DNA from: Ptychodera flava | Taxonomy: Eukaryota > Hemichordata > Enteropneusta > Ptychoderidae | Reading direction: 5' to 3' | NCBI RefSeq assembly: GCF_041260155.1 | Contig: NC_091944.1 | Span: 14,423,772-14,487,771 of the forward strand | DNA length: 64,000 nt | Part shown: piece after piece, positions 35,130-46,785 of the stretch | Layout: each line of letters starts with the position of its first letter | Position numbering within the stretch: the first letter of the stretch is position 1 | Notes under the pieces: model-generated | What the model was told of the DNA's origin: nothing | Seen by the model: the letters and a program-made list of their open reading frames with translations, nothing else | The model's database searches: none | Made by a program: the position numbers and the translations under genes

Positions 35130-36950
35130 TGTTAGGTCGGAACTAACGTGACCAAAATGCCAAACTTGCAAACCTATCGTGTATCGTGCAGACCCAACAT
35201 GTCCGCAGCTATCGTGTCTAAAACGTCTAACGTGTATGTTAGGTCGGAACTAACGTGCCTAAAATGCCAATCGTCCAAACCTATCGTGTACCGTGCAGAC
35301 CTAACGTGTAAGAACCTATCGTGTCTAAAATGTCTAACGTGTATATCATTTTAGGCCGTAAGGTAAGTCATATTATATCGTGCCAATCGTGCAAACCTAT
35401 CACGTATCGTGCACACCCAACATGTACGCACCTATCGTGTCTAAAATGTCTAACGTGTATATCATGACTGTACGATTGGCATCACGATGGTACCATTCGA
35501 CTTATCGGGACATATACACGTTAGACATTTTAAACACGATAGGTCCGCATGTTAGGTCCGCACGTTACACGTTAGGTTTGCACGATTGGCATGTTGGTTT
35601 TGACTCATGTTGAGAACCTATGACATGCACGTTTGACATTTTAGACACGATAGTTCTGTACACATTAGGTGTGCAAGATACACGATAGGTTTGCACGACT
35701 GGCATGATAGATTTCGTCTCGTGGAGAATTTTGACTCAGGTTGAGAACCTAAAATGACATGCACGTTTGACATTTTAGACACGTTAGCTCCGTAAAAGTT
35801 AGGTCGGCACGTTATACGATATGTCTCATGATTGCCATGATACAACCCTAAAATGACGTACACTTTTGACGTTTATAGACACTTTCGGTCCGTACACGGT
35901 AACTCGGCAAATTACACTATAGGTATGCACGATTGGTATGATTGAAGTTAATGGACACATCATCGTCATTTTAACGCGATGGCCCACAAACACGGTAGGT
36001 CCGCACACGTTCATTGGGTCAGCACACCTTAGGTCGGCCCCATTATACGATAGGTTTACACGATTAGCATGATACAAATTGAAAGAAGTGAGAACACAGA
36101 ACAATATTTGATACAGTAAAGCTGCATTTATTTACAAACACAAAATAGTTATGATAGCACCCTAAGTAAAGTTGTGTGCTGTCCAAAGTGGTGCCGTCAG
36201 TTTATGTTCAGAATTTGCGTTTTAATTTTTTTTCGTTATACATGTCACACGCAGTAAGCAGAAATAAGTTGAACCTCACAGAATTCATATGTCGAACAGC
36301 ATGTTTAAAGCGAGCCATCCAGAAAAATGTTTGTTGACATGCCTCCGTGTTTATATTGCAGAGAACTTCGTGGTCATCCGGATTCATATTCTTTTACACC
36401 ATGAAGATACGTGGTTTTTAAAGTGTAATCTGTCGACAACAAGTTTTACATTACTCAGAATTTTAATTTCGATGACCGGCTGACATTACAACGATTTTTG
36501 TTATTTATGAACTTGTATAGGTGACTCCCATCATCACATGCCCCAAAAATAGGAAAGTGTAATGCCAATCGTGCTAACCTATCGTGTATCGCGCCTACCT
36601 AACGTGAACAGACCTAACGTGTCTAAAATGTCTAACGTGTATGTCATTTTAGGTTCTCCACATGAGTCACAATCTATCATGCCAATCGTGCAAACCTATC
36701 GTGTATCGTGCACACCTAACGTATATGCACCTAACGTGTCTAAAATGTCTAACGTGTAGGTCATTTTAGGTTCTCCACATGAGTCGAAATCTATCATGCC
36801 AATCGTGCAAACCTATCGTGTATCGTGCACACCTAACGTGTACAGACCTAACGTGTCTAAAATGTCTAACCTGTATGTCATTTTAGATTCTCAATATGAC
36901 TCAATTTCTATCATGAAAAATCATTCAAACCTATCGTGTATCATGGAAAT
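35130..36950. repeat. 117-bp minisatellite in alternating orientation
   Basis: The unit contains 'aacctatcgtgtatcgtgc', 'acctaacgtgt' and 'ctaaaatgtctaacgtgta'. In the cleanest cluster it repeats at exactly 117 bp (unit starts 36,564, 36,681 and 36,798). Plus-orientation units occupy about 35,130-35,470 and 36,560-36,950. Reverse-orientation units occupy about 35,505-36,090 ('acacgttagacatttta', 'ggtttgcacgattggcat'). About 460 bp of non-repeat sequence separates the last two clusters. Each unit is itself made from CTA(A/T)CGTG sub-repeats. Open frames across it are artefacts of the repeat. Confidence 0.85.
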
Positions 36951-37010
36951 TCACAACCTTACAAAACAAAATAGAATATTGCCAGAGCTCATTTGACACG
37001 GTTTTCTTGA

Positions 37011-37112
37011 AATTTCAAATTATATCGTCACAAATCCATGTCTACCTGCATTATCGTTTGTTATTTCAAATCACATCGTCACAAATCCATGTCTACCTGC
37101 ATTATCGTTTGT
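37011..37112 (+). repeat. 51-bp direct duplication
   Basis: Two adjacent copies of a 51-bp unit starting 'atttcaaat' and containing 'cgtcacaaatccatgtctac' differ at only two positions. Confidence 0.9.
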
Positions 37113-38199
37113 TATTAGCGCAAATCTTGTCGTACAGGACCGTACCAGACACAAAGCCAATAAATCAATATTCATATCAGATTACTATATTGAATAAGCA
37201 CTAAGTATGTGCAAGTTTTATATTGAAATTTCGATATTGCATGTAGGACAAACATTTCAAAATTAATAGAACTAGCAGTAAAGAGGAGGACCGTACTTTG
37301 AAACAGTCAACTTGCCAAAATGGTGTTAGCTGTTACGTTAGTAAACTACTGTACATACGGTATATGCCTAACATTTAGATAGACAATTGTTGGGATCTAT
37401 TGGTATGAAATGAATCATCATTTAAGTCACCATTTCAAAGATTTGAAGGAAACGAAAGATGAAGTTTCGGAAAAGATTAAACAGTCCCTTGATGCTTATA
37501 TGTCACGTTTATATGTAAATCAAATCAACCTGGATTTTTCTAGACCAGGTGACTCATAACGCCTATCGGATCAAGAATGAAACAAAGTAAACTCCTAAAG
37601 GACACTGCCCCAGGCGTGGGCACAGAGGTCCCAGTGTACCAGTTCTTAATGTTTGACAGAGACCTTCTGTCTCAGATCAAAGAACAAGGAGGGGAAACAA
37701 GCCGGTGTACTTCTTAGTAAAATTTGTCGTTTGTACCATACAGCTACAGCTAATATCAACGACCGTCAGAATGACGGTGTAGAAGTAACTATCCAGAAAC
37801 TTGACCTGTTCATCTGGAATTAAAAACACAACTGAAAATTATTCATGTCTTTGTGATTAATATTCTGGCTCTATATGTGCTTGCACCGGTCGTTAAAACG
37901 TACATTTTCCTCATAAGGATTGACCGAAGATCTTCTCGACCCATGAATTTGAAGGCATCTTGTAGAATTAGGGTATTTCCATCCCAGATGATATGTTTGT
38001 CAATAAGAATGGTGAATAGGCCCTCACAAGAACGGATCCGTCTTCTTTGAGACGAATTCAAGTTATTCCCTATAATAAAAATTACTGAATATCAATTGTT
38101 CAATGAAAGACAATACACTTTTGTTAGAATGTGTGCATCGCTTATCAAGTGGATTTCAAGTGATGTCACAATTTTACCATTAAATTAATGGTTAATGTG

Positions 38200-38201
<2 letters not shown>
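37113..38201. other. Unassigned
   Basis: No gene or repeat recognised. Overlapping open frames on both strands at 37,843-38,061 are unfamiliar. Confidence 0.4.

Positions 38202-38255
<54 letters not shown>
38202..38255. repeat. (GA)n microsatellite
   Basis: An uninterrupted GA run of about 54 bp. Confidence 0.95.
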
Positions 38256-38260
<5 letters not shown>

Positions 38261-38383
38261 CACGACATTTGAAAATTGCACGTTCGAGAACAGGGAGAAC
38301 TGTTGTACTCTGTTGTTGCAAATAATTTGATAAATCACAAAATATTACATCAAGGGCTCTCACAGAGTGGCACAGCGTTGTCA

Positions 38384-38480
38384 GGGCTCGAAATACTTTT
38401 TTTCAACCACCTGTCCACTGGACAAGTCAAAATTAAAAGTACCTGTCCCAGTGAGAAAAGTACCTGTCCAAAATGGCATA
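38384..38480 (+). mobile_element. Possible hAT-type element end
   Basis: Begins CAGGGCTCGAAATACTTT, the style of terminus seen on many hAT elements. The text inside repeats 'acctgtcca' and 'gtacctgtcc'. I could not find a matching right end or target duplication, so this may be an isolated fragment. Confidence 0.3.
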
Positions 38481-38907
38481 ATTTATTCTAAGTAACTATA
38501 CTAGTTTCAAGTCAATTCAACAGACCCATGCACAGTAAGTGAGGCTACCCACAGTTCTCCATGATCTGTACACACGGAGATCACTCACTGAACTGAAGCA
38601 AATTTCTTCTGTGCGCAGAACAACTCGGTCCATATTTCAAATTCTGGAAACATAGTTCTGATCATCATAATTTTCTGATTTCTCACTGTGAATAATGAGA
38701 AGATCAGGCCCTTTTCCGCGGAGGAGATAGCAATTTTGTAATTTTGTCGACAGCCATACACAATATTTTCAAGGAAACTGAGGGAATAAGTTGCATCTGT
38801 GTCGGCCAAAGAAAGGTTTCATGAAGTAGCAAAATGTTCCATAAACTAGCAAAGTTATTCAATAGCTGCACGACAATTATGCCGATCATTGCTGCTATTA
38901 TATTTGT

Positions 38908-39275
38908 TTCAATAAAGTGTAGCATTGACGAGTGTTTTCAAGAATTCTGTACTTTGTTTAAGTCTCAAAAGAGCACAGCCATTAGTTTACTATATAAGCA
39001 AAATGCAAGGCATAGGTATTGCATGTTCATTTTGCTGCATTTTCGTAAAACTCAAAAGTTTCGTTTCGAACAACAAGTCTCTAATAATTCCTATTGACCT
39101 TGTTGAAGACCTGTTATTCTGTGAGCTTCCCGACCTTTAATAGCATTTAGTCGTGTAGATTGTTGAAAGCCCTAAATTAAAGACGTGTCTCTTATGTAGA
39201 CAGAAATTTACTACTTGTTAACAGATTTGTAAAGTCTTACCCAATAAAAAGGTCAGAGATTCAAGCTCATCTGTA
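38908..39275 (+). repeat. Duplicated coding-like segment, copy 1
   Basis: It matches 44,508-44,865 over about 360 bp at high identity, from 'caataaagtgtagcattga' through 'cagattt', 'gtcttacccaataaaaa'. Both copies encode a frame ending DLVEDLLFCELPDL before a stop. In copy 1 the upstream part (KSQKSTAISLLYKQNARHRY) is in a different frame because of an indel near 39,070. An AATAAA follows near the end, as in a gene's 3' end. It could be a dispersed repeat derived from a terminal exon. Confidence 0.6.
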
Positions 39276-39726
39276 CGTAGACGGTTTGAAACATTATACA
39301 GGCGTGTACGAAAGGGACACAGGCTTGTATTCCTGGTCTTCTTCACACGTTGCTTTGATATTTTTTGTCTTCTATGCGTATTCCTTTAAATTGTAAAAAA
39401 GAACGTTTATCATTAAATATTTAGTTTTGTACATTATTAAGTTAAAATTTGCTTTTATCATATGAAATTTGTACAAACAATTCTTTAATACTTGGTTCAT
39501 GATTCTCTATACAATATTTTGTCCGTAAATGTATGTGTTGGTAAAATATAAAGTTAGATATCCTAAACGATATTTCCATAAGCCAGTGGTTTATAACAGA
39601 GTCAGGAGCAGCACGGTTTGTAATAGTTTAAATTTTCTCTGTTTTGGTTTGTACCCAGTACATGGCGGCAGTGCAATAATGGAAATATGATTACAATCGA
39701 TAGTGCTGGTAAACTGTTGTCTTTTT
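39276..39726. other. Unassigned
   Basis: AT-rich, with no gene or repeat recognised. Confidence 0.4.
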
Positions 39727-41283
39727 AGCTTCGCTGTCAGCGACGCGGAGCTTATCAGATAGGTTGATTTTCCGTCGTCGTCTGTCGTCCGTCGTCGTCC
39801 GTCGTCGTCCGTCGTCGTCCGTCGTCTGTCAACAATTGCCTTCTCCTCTGAAATCGCAAGTCCAATCGCTTTGAAATTTTATATGCAATTCACTTGGGGT
39901 GACCTCACTTAAGTTTGTTCAAATCATGGTGAAATTTGCATATTTGTATTTTTGGGGCATTTTTTGGTGTTTTCGGTAAAATAATCTTCTTCTCTGAAAC
40001 CGCTTGTTCGATTGCTTTGAAATTTGATATGCAGTTTACTTAGGGTGACTTCAGTCAGATTTGTTCAAATCGTGGTGAAATTTGCATATTTGTATTTTTA
40101 AGGCAATTTTTGTCATTTTTGGTAAAAATATCTTTAAAAATCTTCTTCTTCAAAACTACCAGTCAGATAGCTTTGATATTTGGTACATATGTCCCTAGGG
40201 ATGATCTATTTCAGATTTGTTCAAATTGTGCAGAAATATGCAAATTTGCATTTTTAAGGCAATTTTTGCCATTTTTAGTCAAAAAATGTATTTCTCAAAA
40301 AGTACTGGTCTGATAGTTTTGAAATTTGGTATACAGGTTTTTATAGATGCACTAAGTAATATGTATTGAATTTCTGATGAAATCTGTAATTTTGTATTTT
40401 TGGGGTAATTTTTGCCATTTTTGGTCAAAAATGTGTATTTCCAAACTACTTATCTGATAGCTTTGCAATTTGGTATAGAGGTTCCTACACATGAACTAAA
40501 TGATATTTATTGAAATTATGATGAAATCTGCAATTTTGTATTTTGGGGAAAATTTTGCCATTTTTGGTCAAAAAATGTCTATTTCCAAAACTACTCACCT
40601 GATAGCTTTGCAATTTGGTATACAGGTTCCTACAGATCACCTTAATAATATTTATTGAAATTATGATGAAATCTGCAATTTTGAATTTTTGGGGCAATTT
40701 TTGCCATTTTTGGTCAAAAAATGTATTTCTCAAAAAGTACTGGTCTGATTGCTTTGAAATTTTTATACAGGTTCCTACAGATGAAGTAAATGATATTTAT
40801 TGAAATTATGATGAAATCTGCAATTTTGTATTTTTGGGGCCATTTTTGCCATTTTTGGTCAAAAAATGTGTATTTCCAAAACTACTCATCTTATGCCTTT
40901 GATATTTGGTACACAGGTTCCTACAGATCACCTTAATGATATTTATTGAAATTATGATGAAATCTGCAATTTTGTAATTTTGGGGCAATTTTTGCCATTT
41001 TTGGTCAAAAAATGTGTTTCTCAAAAAGTACTGGTCTGATAGCTTTGAAATTTGGTAAACTGTTTTTTTTTTGGTTGACATGTTCTTAGGGATGATCCGC
41101 TGTGATATATTCAAAGTATGATGAAATCTTCAATTGTGTATTTCTGCAGCTATTTTTGCCACTTTTTTCTGGCCACTGCATTAAGTTATCAAAGATTTCC
41201 ACCTCCCTTATCAACATGTGTCAAAATAGTTATTCTCTATAAAACACAGCGGAGCTATATCGGCCGCTAGGTCGCTTGTTTTA
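39727..41283. mobile_element. Element with ~146-bp tandem repeats and AGCT ends
   Basis: The left end is a small hairpin ('agcttcgctgtcagcgacg' then 'cggagctt') followed by a GTC-rich run (39,770-39,826). The body consists of about nine ~146-bp units, for example with markers at 40,588, 40,733, 40,877 and 41,022. Each unit carries 'gatagctttgaaatttggta', 'acaggttcctacagat' and 'atgatgaaatctgcaat'. The right end is 'cagcggagctatatcggcc' near 41,240-41,283. Open frames on both strands follow the repeat. No transposase. Similar units make up part of 7,690-9,310. Confidence 0.65.
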
Positions 41284-41475
41284 CATTTCTATGAAAATGT
41301 GCTGTCAATATTGAATGTTTTGAGCAGACAAATGTTGAGTGAATTTCTTAACAGAATGCTGTTCCTTGTGTTCTCATGAAAAACGATGATCATTCATAAT
41401 TTCAACACTGAATTGCTGACAAATAACAAGTACAAAGTTCGTTTTCAGCATATATGACTTCACCATGATATTTAC

Positions 41476-41943
41476 TTACCCACGATTTTCTTGTCGGTGT
41501 CGTCTCTGTACTGTACGTGAACATGGTGTATTTGTCGTTGTGTCAAAGTGAAGACACTTTGCACTTGACATTTCATCATGCTTCTTATACATTAACAACG
41601 ACCCGCAAGCCTCGTCACCGGCGCTGCGTTCAGCCTGAGGGTGTTTTTGAAAAGCGGTGTCAAGAGATATTTTGACCGGTTGCTGATTATCGATAACTAT
41701 CGACGCAAATCCAGTCACTGCTGATACGCCAAGTTCACTTTCCGTGTGCGTCGTTGTCATATTGGTATTTGCATTCCATCCGAGGTGCTCGTGGCATTTA
41801 ATGTCACAGATCTTAAAGGAAGTGACGAGCGAGTCAAGTTGGTACGGTTGCTTTCCTATCGATGTTTCTTCCGTAATCCACACAGTTCGATGGCCAAATC
41901 CAAACAGTAGAGGTTTTGGCTTAGAATGGGAAAGAAGGCGCAT
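41476..41943 (-). CDS. Orphan coding-like exon, unknown protein
   Basis: A 155-codon frame opens at an ATG with strong context (A at -3; 'gagaaaATGC'). It runs to a point where the sequence reads 'cgtgg|gtaagta', a strong splice donor near 41,478. The apparent stop lies inside that donor, so the real frame may continue in a downstream exon. Composition is that of an ordinary soluble protein (DSLVTSFKICDIKCHEHLGW, later SAGDEACGSLLMYKKHDEM), without low complexity. No domain, signal peptide or membrane segment is recognised. The tandem element at 39,727-41,283 sits where the next exon would be expected. It could be a first coding exon, a relic, or a chance ORF. Confidence 0.4.
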   Translation of the reverse strand: MRLLSHSKPKPLLFGFGHRTVWITEETSIGKQPYQLDSLVTSFKICDIKCHEHLGWNANTNMTTTHTESELGVSAVTGFASIVIDNQQPVKISLDTAFQKHPQAERSAGDEACGSLLMYKKHDEMSSAKCLHFDTTTNTPCSRTVQRRHRQENRG

Positions 41944-42316
41944 TTTCTCTTGTTGAAGGCAACTTAGGACGAATGTCTAAATCGGAAAGGGATACTCTAA
42001 TTTAGTTTCCGTACTGTGGTTCAAATGATATTGTCATTGTATACGTGGTTTACGCCATATGATTGACATGATATATATGATTATTAATACCTGAACGACG
42101 GCCTTTCAATCTTTCGAAATAAATTAACGCCAAATGCTTAGGTATCGTTGATATATTTTAAAACAGAATTCTACAACAAAAATATCTTACCTTGACTCTG
42201 TGTTATTTCGTGCAGCAACTCCGCCAAACGTGAAATGTCCAACAGGTTTTGGCCGATAAGGTGTGCCTATAGGTTGTGTATATCTATGTTTGTTTGTACG
42301 TAACTTGTTATTATTA
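41944..42316. other. Unassigned
   Basis: No repeat or gene recognised. It would contain the promoter if the exon at 41,476-41,943 is real. Confidence 0.35.
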
Positions 42317-43291
42317 AGGAGCCCTCAGTAATTACAAGGGGGATGGGCTGGGGGACTTCAGTGCACACCTATACTGTAAAATGCAACTCCCCTATCCTCG
42401 TGTATAAAGTGTGACCCTTCCCCCTGACCAATATTCTAAACTTGACCCTTTCACTAACCACCGCAGTATTCACCCGAGGAAGTTCTGAAAGAGTGTCGGC
42501 TAATTTTCATAATTGTTATGTAAGTTAGGGACACAAATTACATGGGGGAGGCTGGCGTTTTAGTAGGGAGGGTCACAATTTATCACGCAAGCATTTTGAA
42601 GGGACACGATATTTCACATTTTGTGCAACTATAGAAGTCAAGATATGGCTGATATAGATATATTGCTTCATCCAAAAATTCAAATCATAATACATTAGAG
42701 TCTATCAGACAAACTGTTGAAAATTTCCCCCACACAAGCTATATCTGTACATTTATAGATGTTTGATGATATATGTAACTTTACTTTGCTTGCAGTAGGA
42801 AATTAAACGTGCATATGTGTACATGAAATTTGATTTTAGAATTTCACAAAAAAATCGATTAACTTTACATGGTAGTCTATGAGAGAACTATGAATATTTT
42901 TTTCCAATATAAACCTAACATTATCTGTGTATTTATAAACGTTTGATAATTGATATACACTTTGTCATCTGTCCCATATGTTTTTGTCACTTGTTTTTCA
43001 CCAATTTTAACTGTTCAGTGTGTTTAATGTAGGATTCCACTGCATCTTCTTTGCTTGTGAAGCTTGTTGATATGTGTATGTATTGAAAAGAATAAGTGTA
43101 TTTCGTCGGTGATGTCCTATTCAGGATAATTCACATGGACAATCTAAGGTTAGGCTGTAAAATCAGCTTCTGGTAAATGTGACCCTCCCCAAGATAGGTT
43201 TATAAAAAGTGATCAGCCCGCTTGGGCAGTTCTCTAAAAAGCGAATTCCCCAATTCCCCCAGCCCACCCTTGTAATTACTGAAGGCTCCCT
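42317..43291. mobile_element. TIR-bounded non-autonomous element
   Basis: The left end reads 'aggagccctcagtaattac' then 'aagggggatgggctggggga'. The right end reverse-complements to 'agggagccttcagtaattac' then 'aagggtgggctggggga', giving an imperfect TIR of about 40 bp with TA on both outer sides. The interior holds diverged repeat phrases ('acatttatagatgtttgatg', 'gtatttataaacgtttgat') and the inner block 'aaattacatgggggaggctgg', as in the 4,956-6,148 element. No transposase. Confidence 0.7.
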
Positions 43292-44434
43292 TAGAAGAAA
43301 CGCTTACTAGTGAAGTGCATTTTCTAAGGTTGAAAAAAATCACGGTAGATTGGATCACATACCATATACAACCATATACAATGAATTGCACAAACTAATA
43401 CTAGAAATTACAAGAAAAACTGGACGTTCACCGGCTGACCTCAAGAAATCATGACAAATTAAGTAACGAGTTTAATAGTCTATTTCAATTGCTAATGTAT
43501 TAATAATTGTGTTTCGTTAGTGGTAGGACAATTACGATAAAGAAACAAAATTCTTTTAGATAAACCTAAAACATAATTGTCAAGGAACAAATTTCTCTAT
43601 CAGGCATACTGGATAAAATCATCAGGGGGTTTTGCAAAACCAACTTAAGTTGTTAGATATCAAGAAAACTAGCGGTTAAATTTAGTTGCATGTAAAGTTT
43701 TAAGTCACTGTTTATTCACTCAAGGCGATGTTACACAACGATGCAGCGTCCCTAAACTTTTGCCATTTTTGGACTTCTCATAATCGCTCACATATATTTA
43801 ATATGTTGAAGTTCCCGGTGAAGTTAAGTTCTCCATGGCCCCTCCAATATGCGACATTGATATTAATCTGCAGCACTTCAAGGTGAGGCAAGCGACATCG
43901 TATCGCTGTCGTGATTTTCTTGTTCATGATCGTATTTTCTGAGTGAAATTGACCACATTATATGGACATCGATGGCCACTACTATGCTAGTTTGTGGCCC
44001 AGCGTCCAACAATAAATAAGCTATATTATACCGTTAATTGATCTTGAGTTCTCGCGGATTTGAACCGCCTGGTTTCAAATGCCTTGTTTTCACTTCCGCG
44101 TCTACGTAAGACTTAAAAATGCTTAGGGTCGGCGGGTAAAAATTAGGGTATATCGGATAACGGAACCCTGTGAATTTCTCTCTTGGCCTACTACTGCGAT
44201 TAGACACATAGCACCGCCCGCTTGGCGAAACTTCATTGACGGTATGGTGTGGAAAATTTATACTAATTTGACCGAAAAAAAAGCCGAAAAAGTTTGCAGA
44301 TGTGAAGACGGGTTCGATGGATCCCTTATGCACCGGGAACATATTATTTTCTTCTAAAATACCCAAATAAGGCATTTTCTAGTTGTTCGCGCTGGTACAT
44401 TTATAGGCTTGCTCGCCGTTCGATAGCTCGAGCA
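43292..44434. other. Unassigned
   Basis: No gene called. A 113-codon minus-strand frame at 44,034-44,375 is open but unfamiliar and without clear splice or start support. Confidence 0.35.
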
Positions 44435-44925
44435 GGGCGTGGGCATTGTTGTTTTGATTTGTGCAACGCTAGACCTTGCTTAAGCCGCTTACGGAATGCC
44501 CTCGATTCAATAAAGTGTAGCATTGATGAGTGTTTTCAAGAATCCTGTACTTTTTTTAAGTCTCAAAAGAGCACAGCCATTAATTTACTATATCAGAAAA
44601 ATGCAAGGCAAAGGTATTGCATGTTCATTTTGCTGCATTTTCGTAAAACTCAAAAGTTTCGTTTCAGTTTCGTTTCGAAAAACAAGTCTCTAATAATTCA
44701 TATTGACCTTGTTGAAGACTTGTTATTCTGTGAGCTTCCCGACCTTTAATAACATTTAGTCGTGTAGATTAAATTAAAGAAGTGTCTCTTGTGTCAACAG
44801 AAATTTGCTACTCGTTAACAGATTGTCAAGTCTTACCCAATAAAAAAGTAAGAGACTCGAGCTCATAAGGGCATTGTTGTTTTGATTCGTGCAACGCTAG
44901 ACCTTGCTTGAGCCGCATAAGAATT
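44435..44925 (+). repeat. Duplicated coding-like segment, copy 2, with flanking repeats
   Basis: 44,508-44,865 is the paralogue of 38,908-39,275. Its frame stays open for most of the segment (CSIDECFQESCTFFKSQKST onward, ending VEDLLFCELPDL), with a 9-bp internal duplication 'gtttcgttt' absent from copy 1. It is bracketed by direct copies of 'gggcattgttgttttgatt' plus 'tgcaacgctagaccttgctt' at 44,435-44,490 and 44,873-44,925. This indicates a local ~440-bp tandem duplication. Confidence 0.6.
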
Positions 44926-45842
44926 CCCGCGTTTTAACATTTGTTTTTTCAAACGCAGCCCGGTCAAAAAGATTTACGTCGCTAAAAATGACCAAATGTA
45001 TATCTAAACTACTTTTTTGTGTTTATTGACCCCTAAAAAATAACTGGTGCAAGGTGGAGGAACTGTGGATCAAAGTTTAAATGACCTGAGAGCAGCTCAA
45101 ATAAAAAATTCTGCGTATTCTCGGTTTTAACAGCAATTTCATACTAAAACATTTATTCTTAATTGAACATAATATTGCGTTAATTTGATATATTTCGTAT
45201 ATACAATAGAACAAGTCGTGATACAATCCCCGATTACACGATAACCCTGAGGCCCGGGGCCCTAGACCTCGATATAATATCGATGAGGAATTCCAGGAGT
45301 TACGGGACCATGGGATCGTACGGGGCCCCAACTATCTGTAGCTCAAGTGCTCTGCAATCGATGCTTGCGTCGTCCCGTAATTTAGTATTGGTATGTGTCT
45401 GTACAGTGTTTCTTTGAGGTCTTTGATTTTGTTCTCGATAGGTTTATATTGATTTATTTTGCGTTGTAACAGTATATTGCTCCACATTGTTGGGTATGGT
45501 ACGTCCTATGCAAGGGGGTCATTTTGCAGGCTTGTATCGAGGTGTCACATTGACAGCGTGGCTATGCGATGTTTGGGAGCATTTTTGAAAGGTTTCTTCT
45601 CTTGAACCGTGGCTTTTAATTTTTAGCCTGAACATAGCTGTTAGTTAGTTTATGTGTGTTTTTTTCAGGTTCTGCGGATATTTTTGTCTCGGATATTTTT
45701 GTCTCGGATATTGCAGTTGATCTTGGTTTCGGTTTCGGTTGATTTAGTAGACTAGTCTAGTCGAAGTAAAGTACTGGCATCTCAAGTTTCTTCAAATGGT
45801 AATCAGGATTAACAAACAAATAGATATCATTTTCAGTAAATT
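44926..45842. other. Unassigned
   Basis: No gene recognised. A locally GC-rich patch near 45,250-45,330 contains GGGCCC sites and 'cgatataatatcgat', a short palindrome. Confidence 0.35.
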
Positions 45843-45924
45843 CTCAATCGGACTCGAACTCCCAACGTACGACTCTCAGTCACCTTGCGAAGACATCACA
45901 GTTAACACCGCTCAGCTAGGTCCC
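45843..45924 (-). repeat. tRNA-derived sequence (SINE head or tRNA relic)
   Basis: Read on the minus strand, the 82 nt start GGGACCTAGCTGAGCGGTG, with an A-box-like TAGCTGAGCGGTG (45,906-45,918). They end with a B-box-like GAGTTCGAGTCC (45,849-45,860). Spacing fits RNA polymerase III internal promoters of a tRNA with a longer variable arm. The acceptor stem does not pair well and no poly-A or simple tail is obvious, so it is most likely a SINE head or decayed tRNA copy. Confidence 0.55.
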
Positions 45925-46128
45925 TATCCTTTAAAGATTGTTTCAATTACCGAGCTATAGCTGTTAAAACTTTTCTGACTGCAGTCAGAAAACAAATCGA
46001 ATAACAATTGAAATAGCTGACTGAACAACACATGCGATGTTTAAGATGCAACGTCAGTATTATACCACGTGGGAGTTTAGTGCGTTGTGATATTCAATTT
46101 ATTGTTTTCTAAGATCTCTATTATATAC

Positions 46129-46130
<2 letters not shown>

Positions 46131-46222
<92 letters not shown>
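46131..46222. repeat. (AT)n microsatellite
   Basis: An AT dinucleotide run of about 90 bp with two phase slips. Confidence 0.95.
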
Positions 46223-46226
<4 letters not shown>

Positions 46227-46785
46227 TCATTTGTTTGTTTATTCGGTCGACCATGTGCTAGTTTAATGTTTGTCCATTACGTTGTTTGTGGCTTCCCTGT
46301 GGTTTCTTTACTGCTTACCAACAGCATTCACTGTCATCTAATTGTCGAGTTAAAAGTTTCCTCTACATTTCTAAAATCTTTTGTAAGCACTCGTTTTCAT
46401 AAGACTCGAGATACAGACATATACCTTGCTGTCGCCCACACGATGAGTCTGCTGGCAAGAGCATGTTTTTGATTAATATAACAGTAGCCCTACCACTTCA
46501 TACAGCACACCCCTCAGTCTTCTACAGTGCCAAGGCCAGTGTGCCAATCAAGATACACTGACACACATAACTACATGCTCCCATTGTTGCATCGACTCGG
46601 TGGCTGTGTTGTTGGTTTCTACAACATTAATTTTGCTTGCCTATGAAGCAAGTATTCAACATGATTTGTTACTTTGCCAGACCAGTCGATTCAATAAATT
46701 TCCTTCATCACTAATGCATTTCTGTAAACATGTATAAATGGAATGTATTATGGCGTTAGTGGGTGACCTCGAGACAGCCTCTTCT
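46223..46785. other. Unassigned
   Basis: A 68-codon plus-strand frame at 46,266-46,472 is unfamiliar. Nothing else recognised. Confidence 0.35.

Noticed and set aside
35130..36950. CRISPR-like regular repeats
   Set aside because: Units are 117 bp, vary, flip orientation and have no unique spacers. The surrounding DNA is eukaryotic.
44040..44060. GGTTCAAATCC on the minus strand as a pol III B box
   Set aside because: No upstream A box or tRNA fold could be matched.
44034..44375. 113-codon minus-strand frame as a gene
   Set aside because: No domain, no conserved copy and no convincing splice or start evidence.
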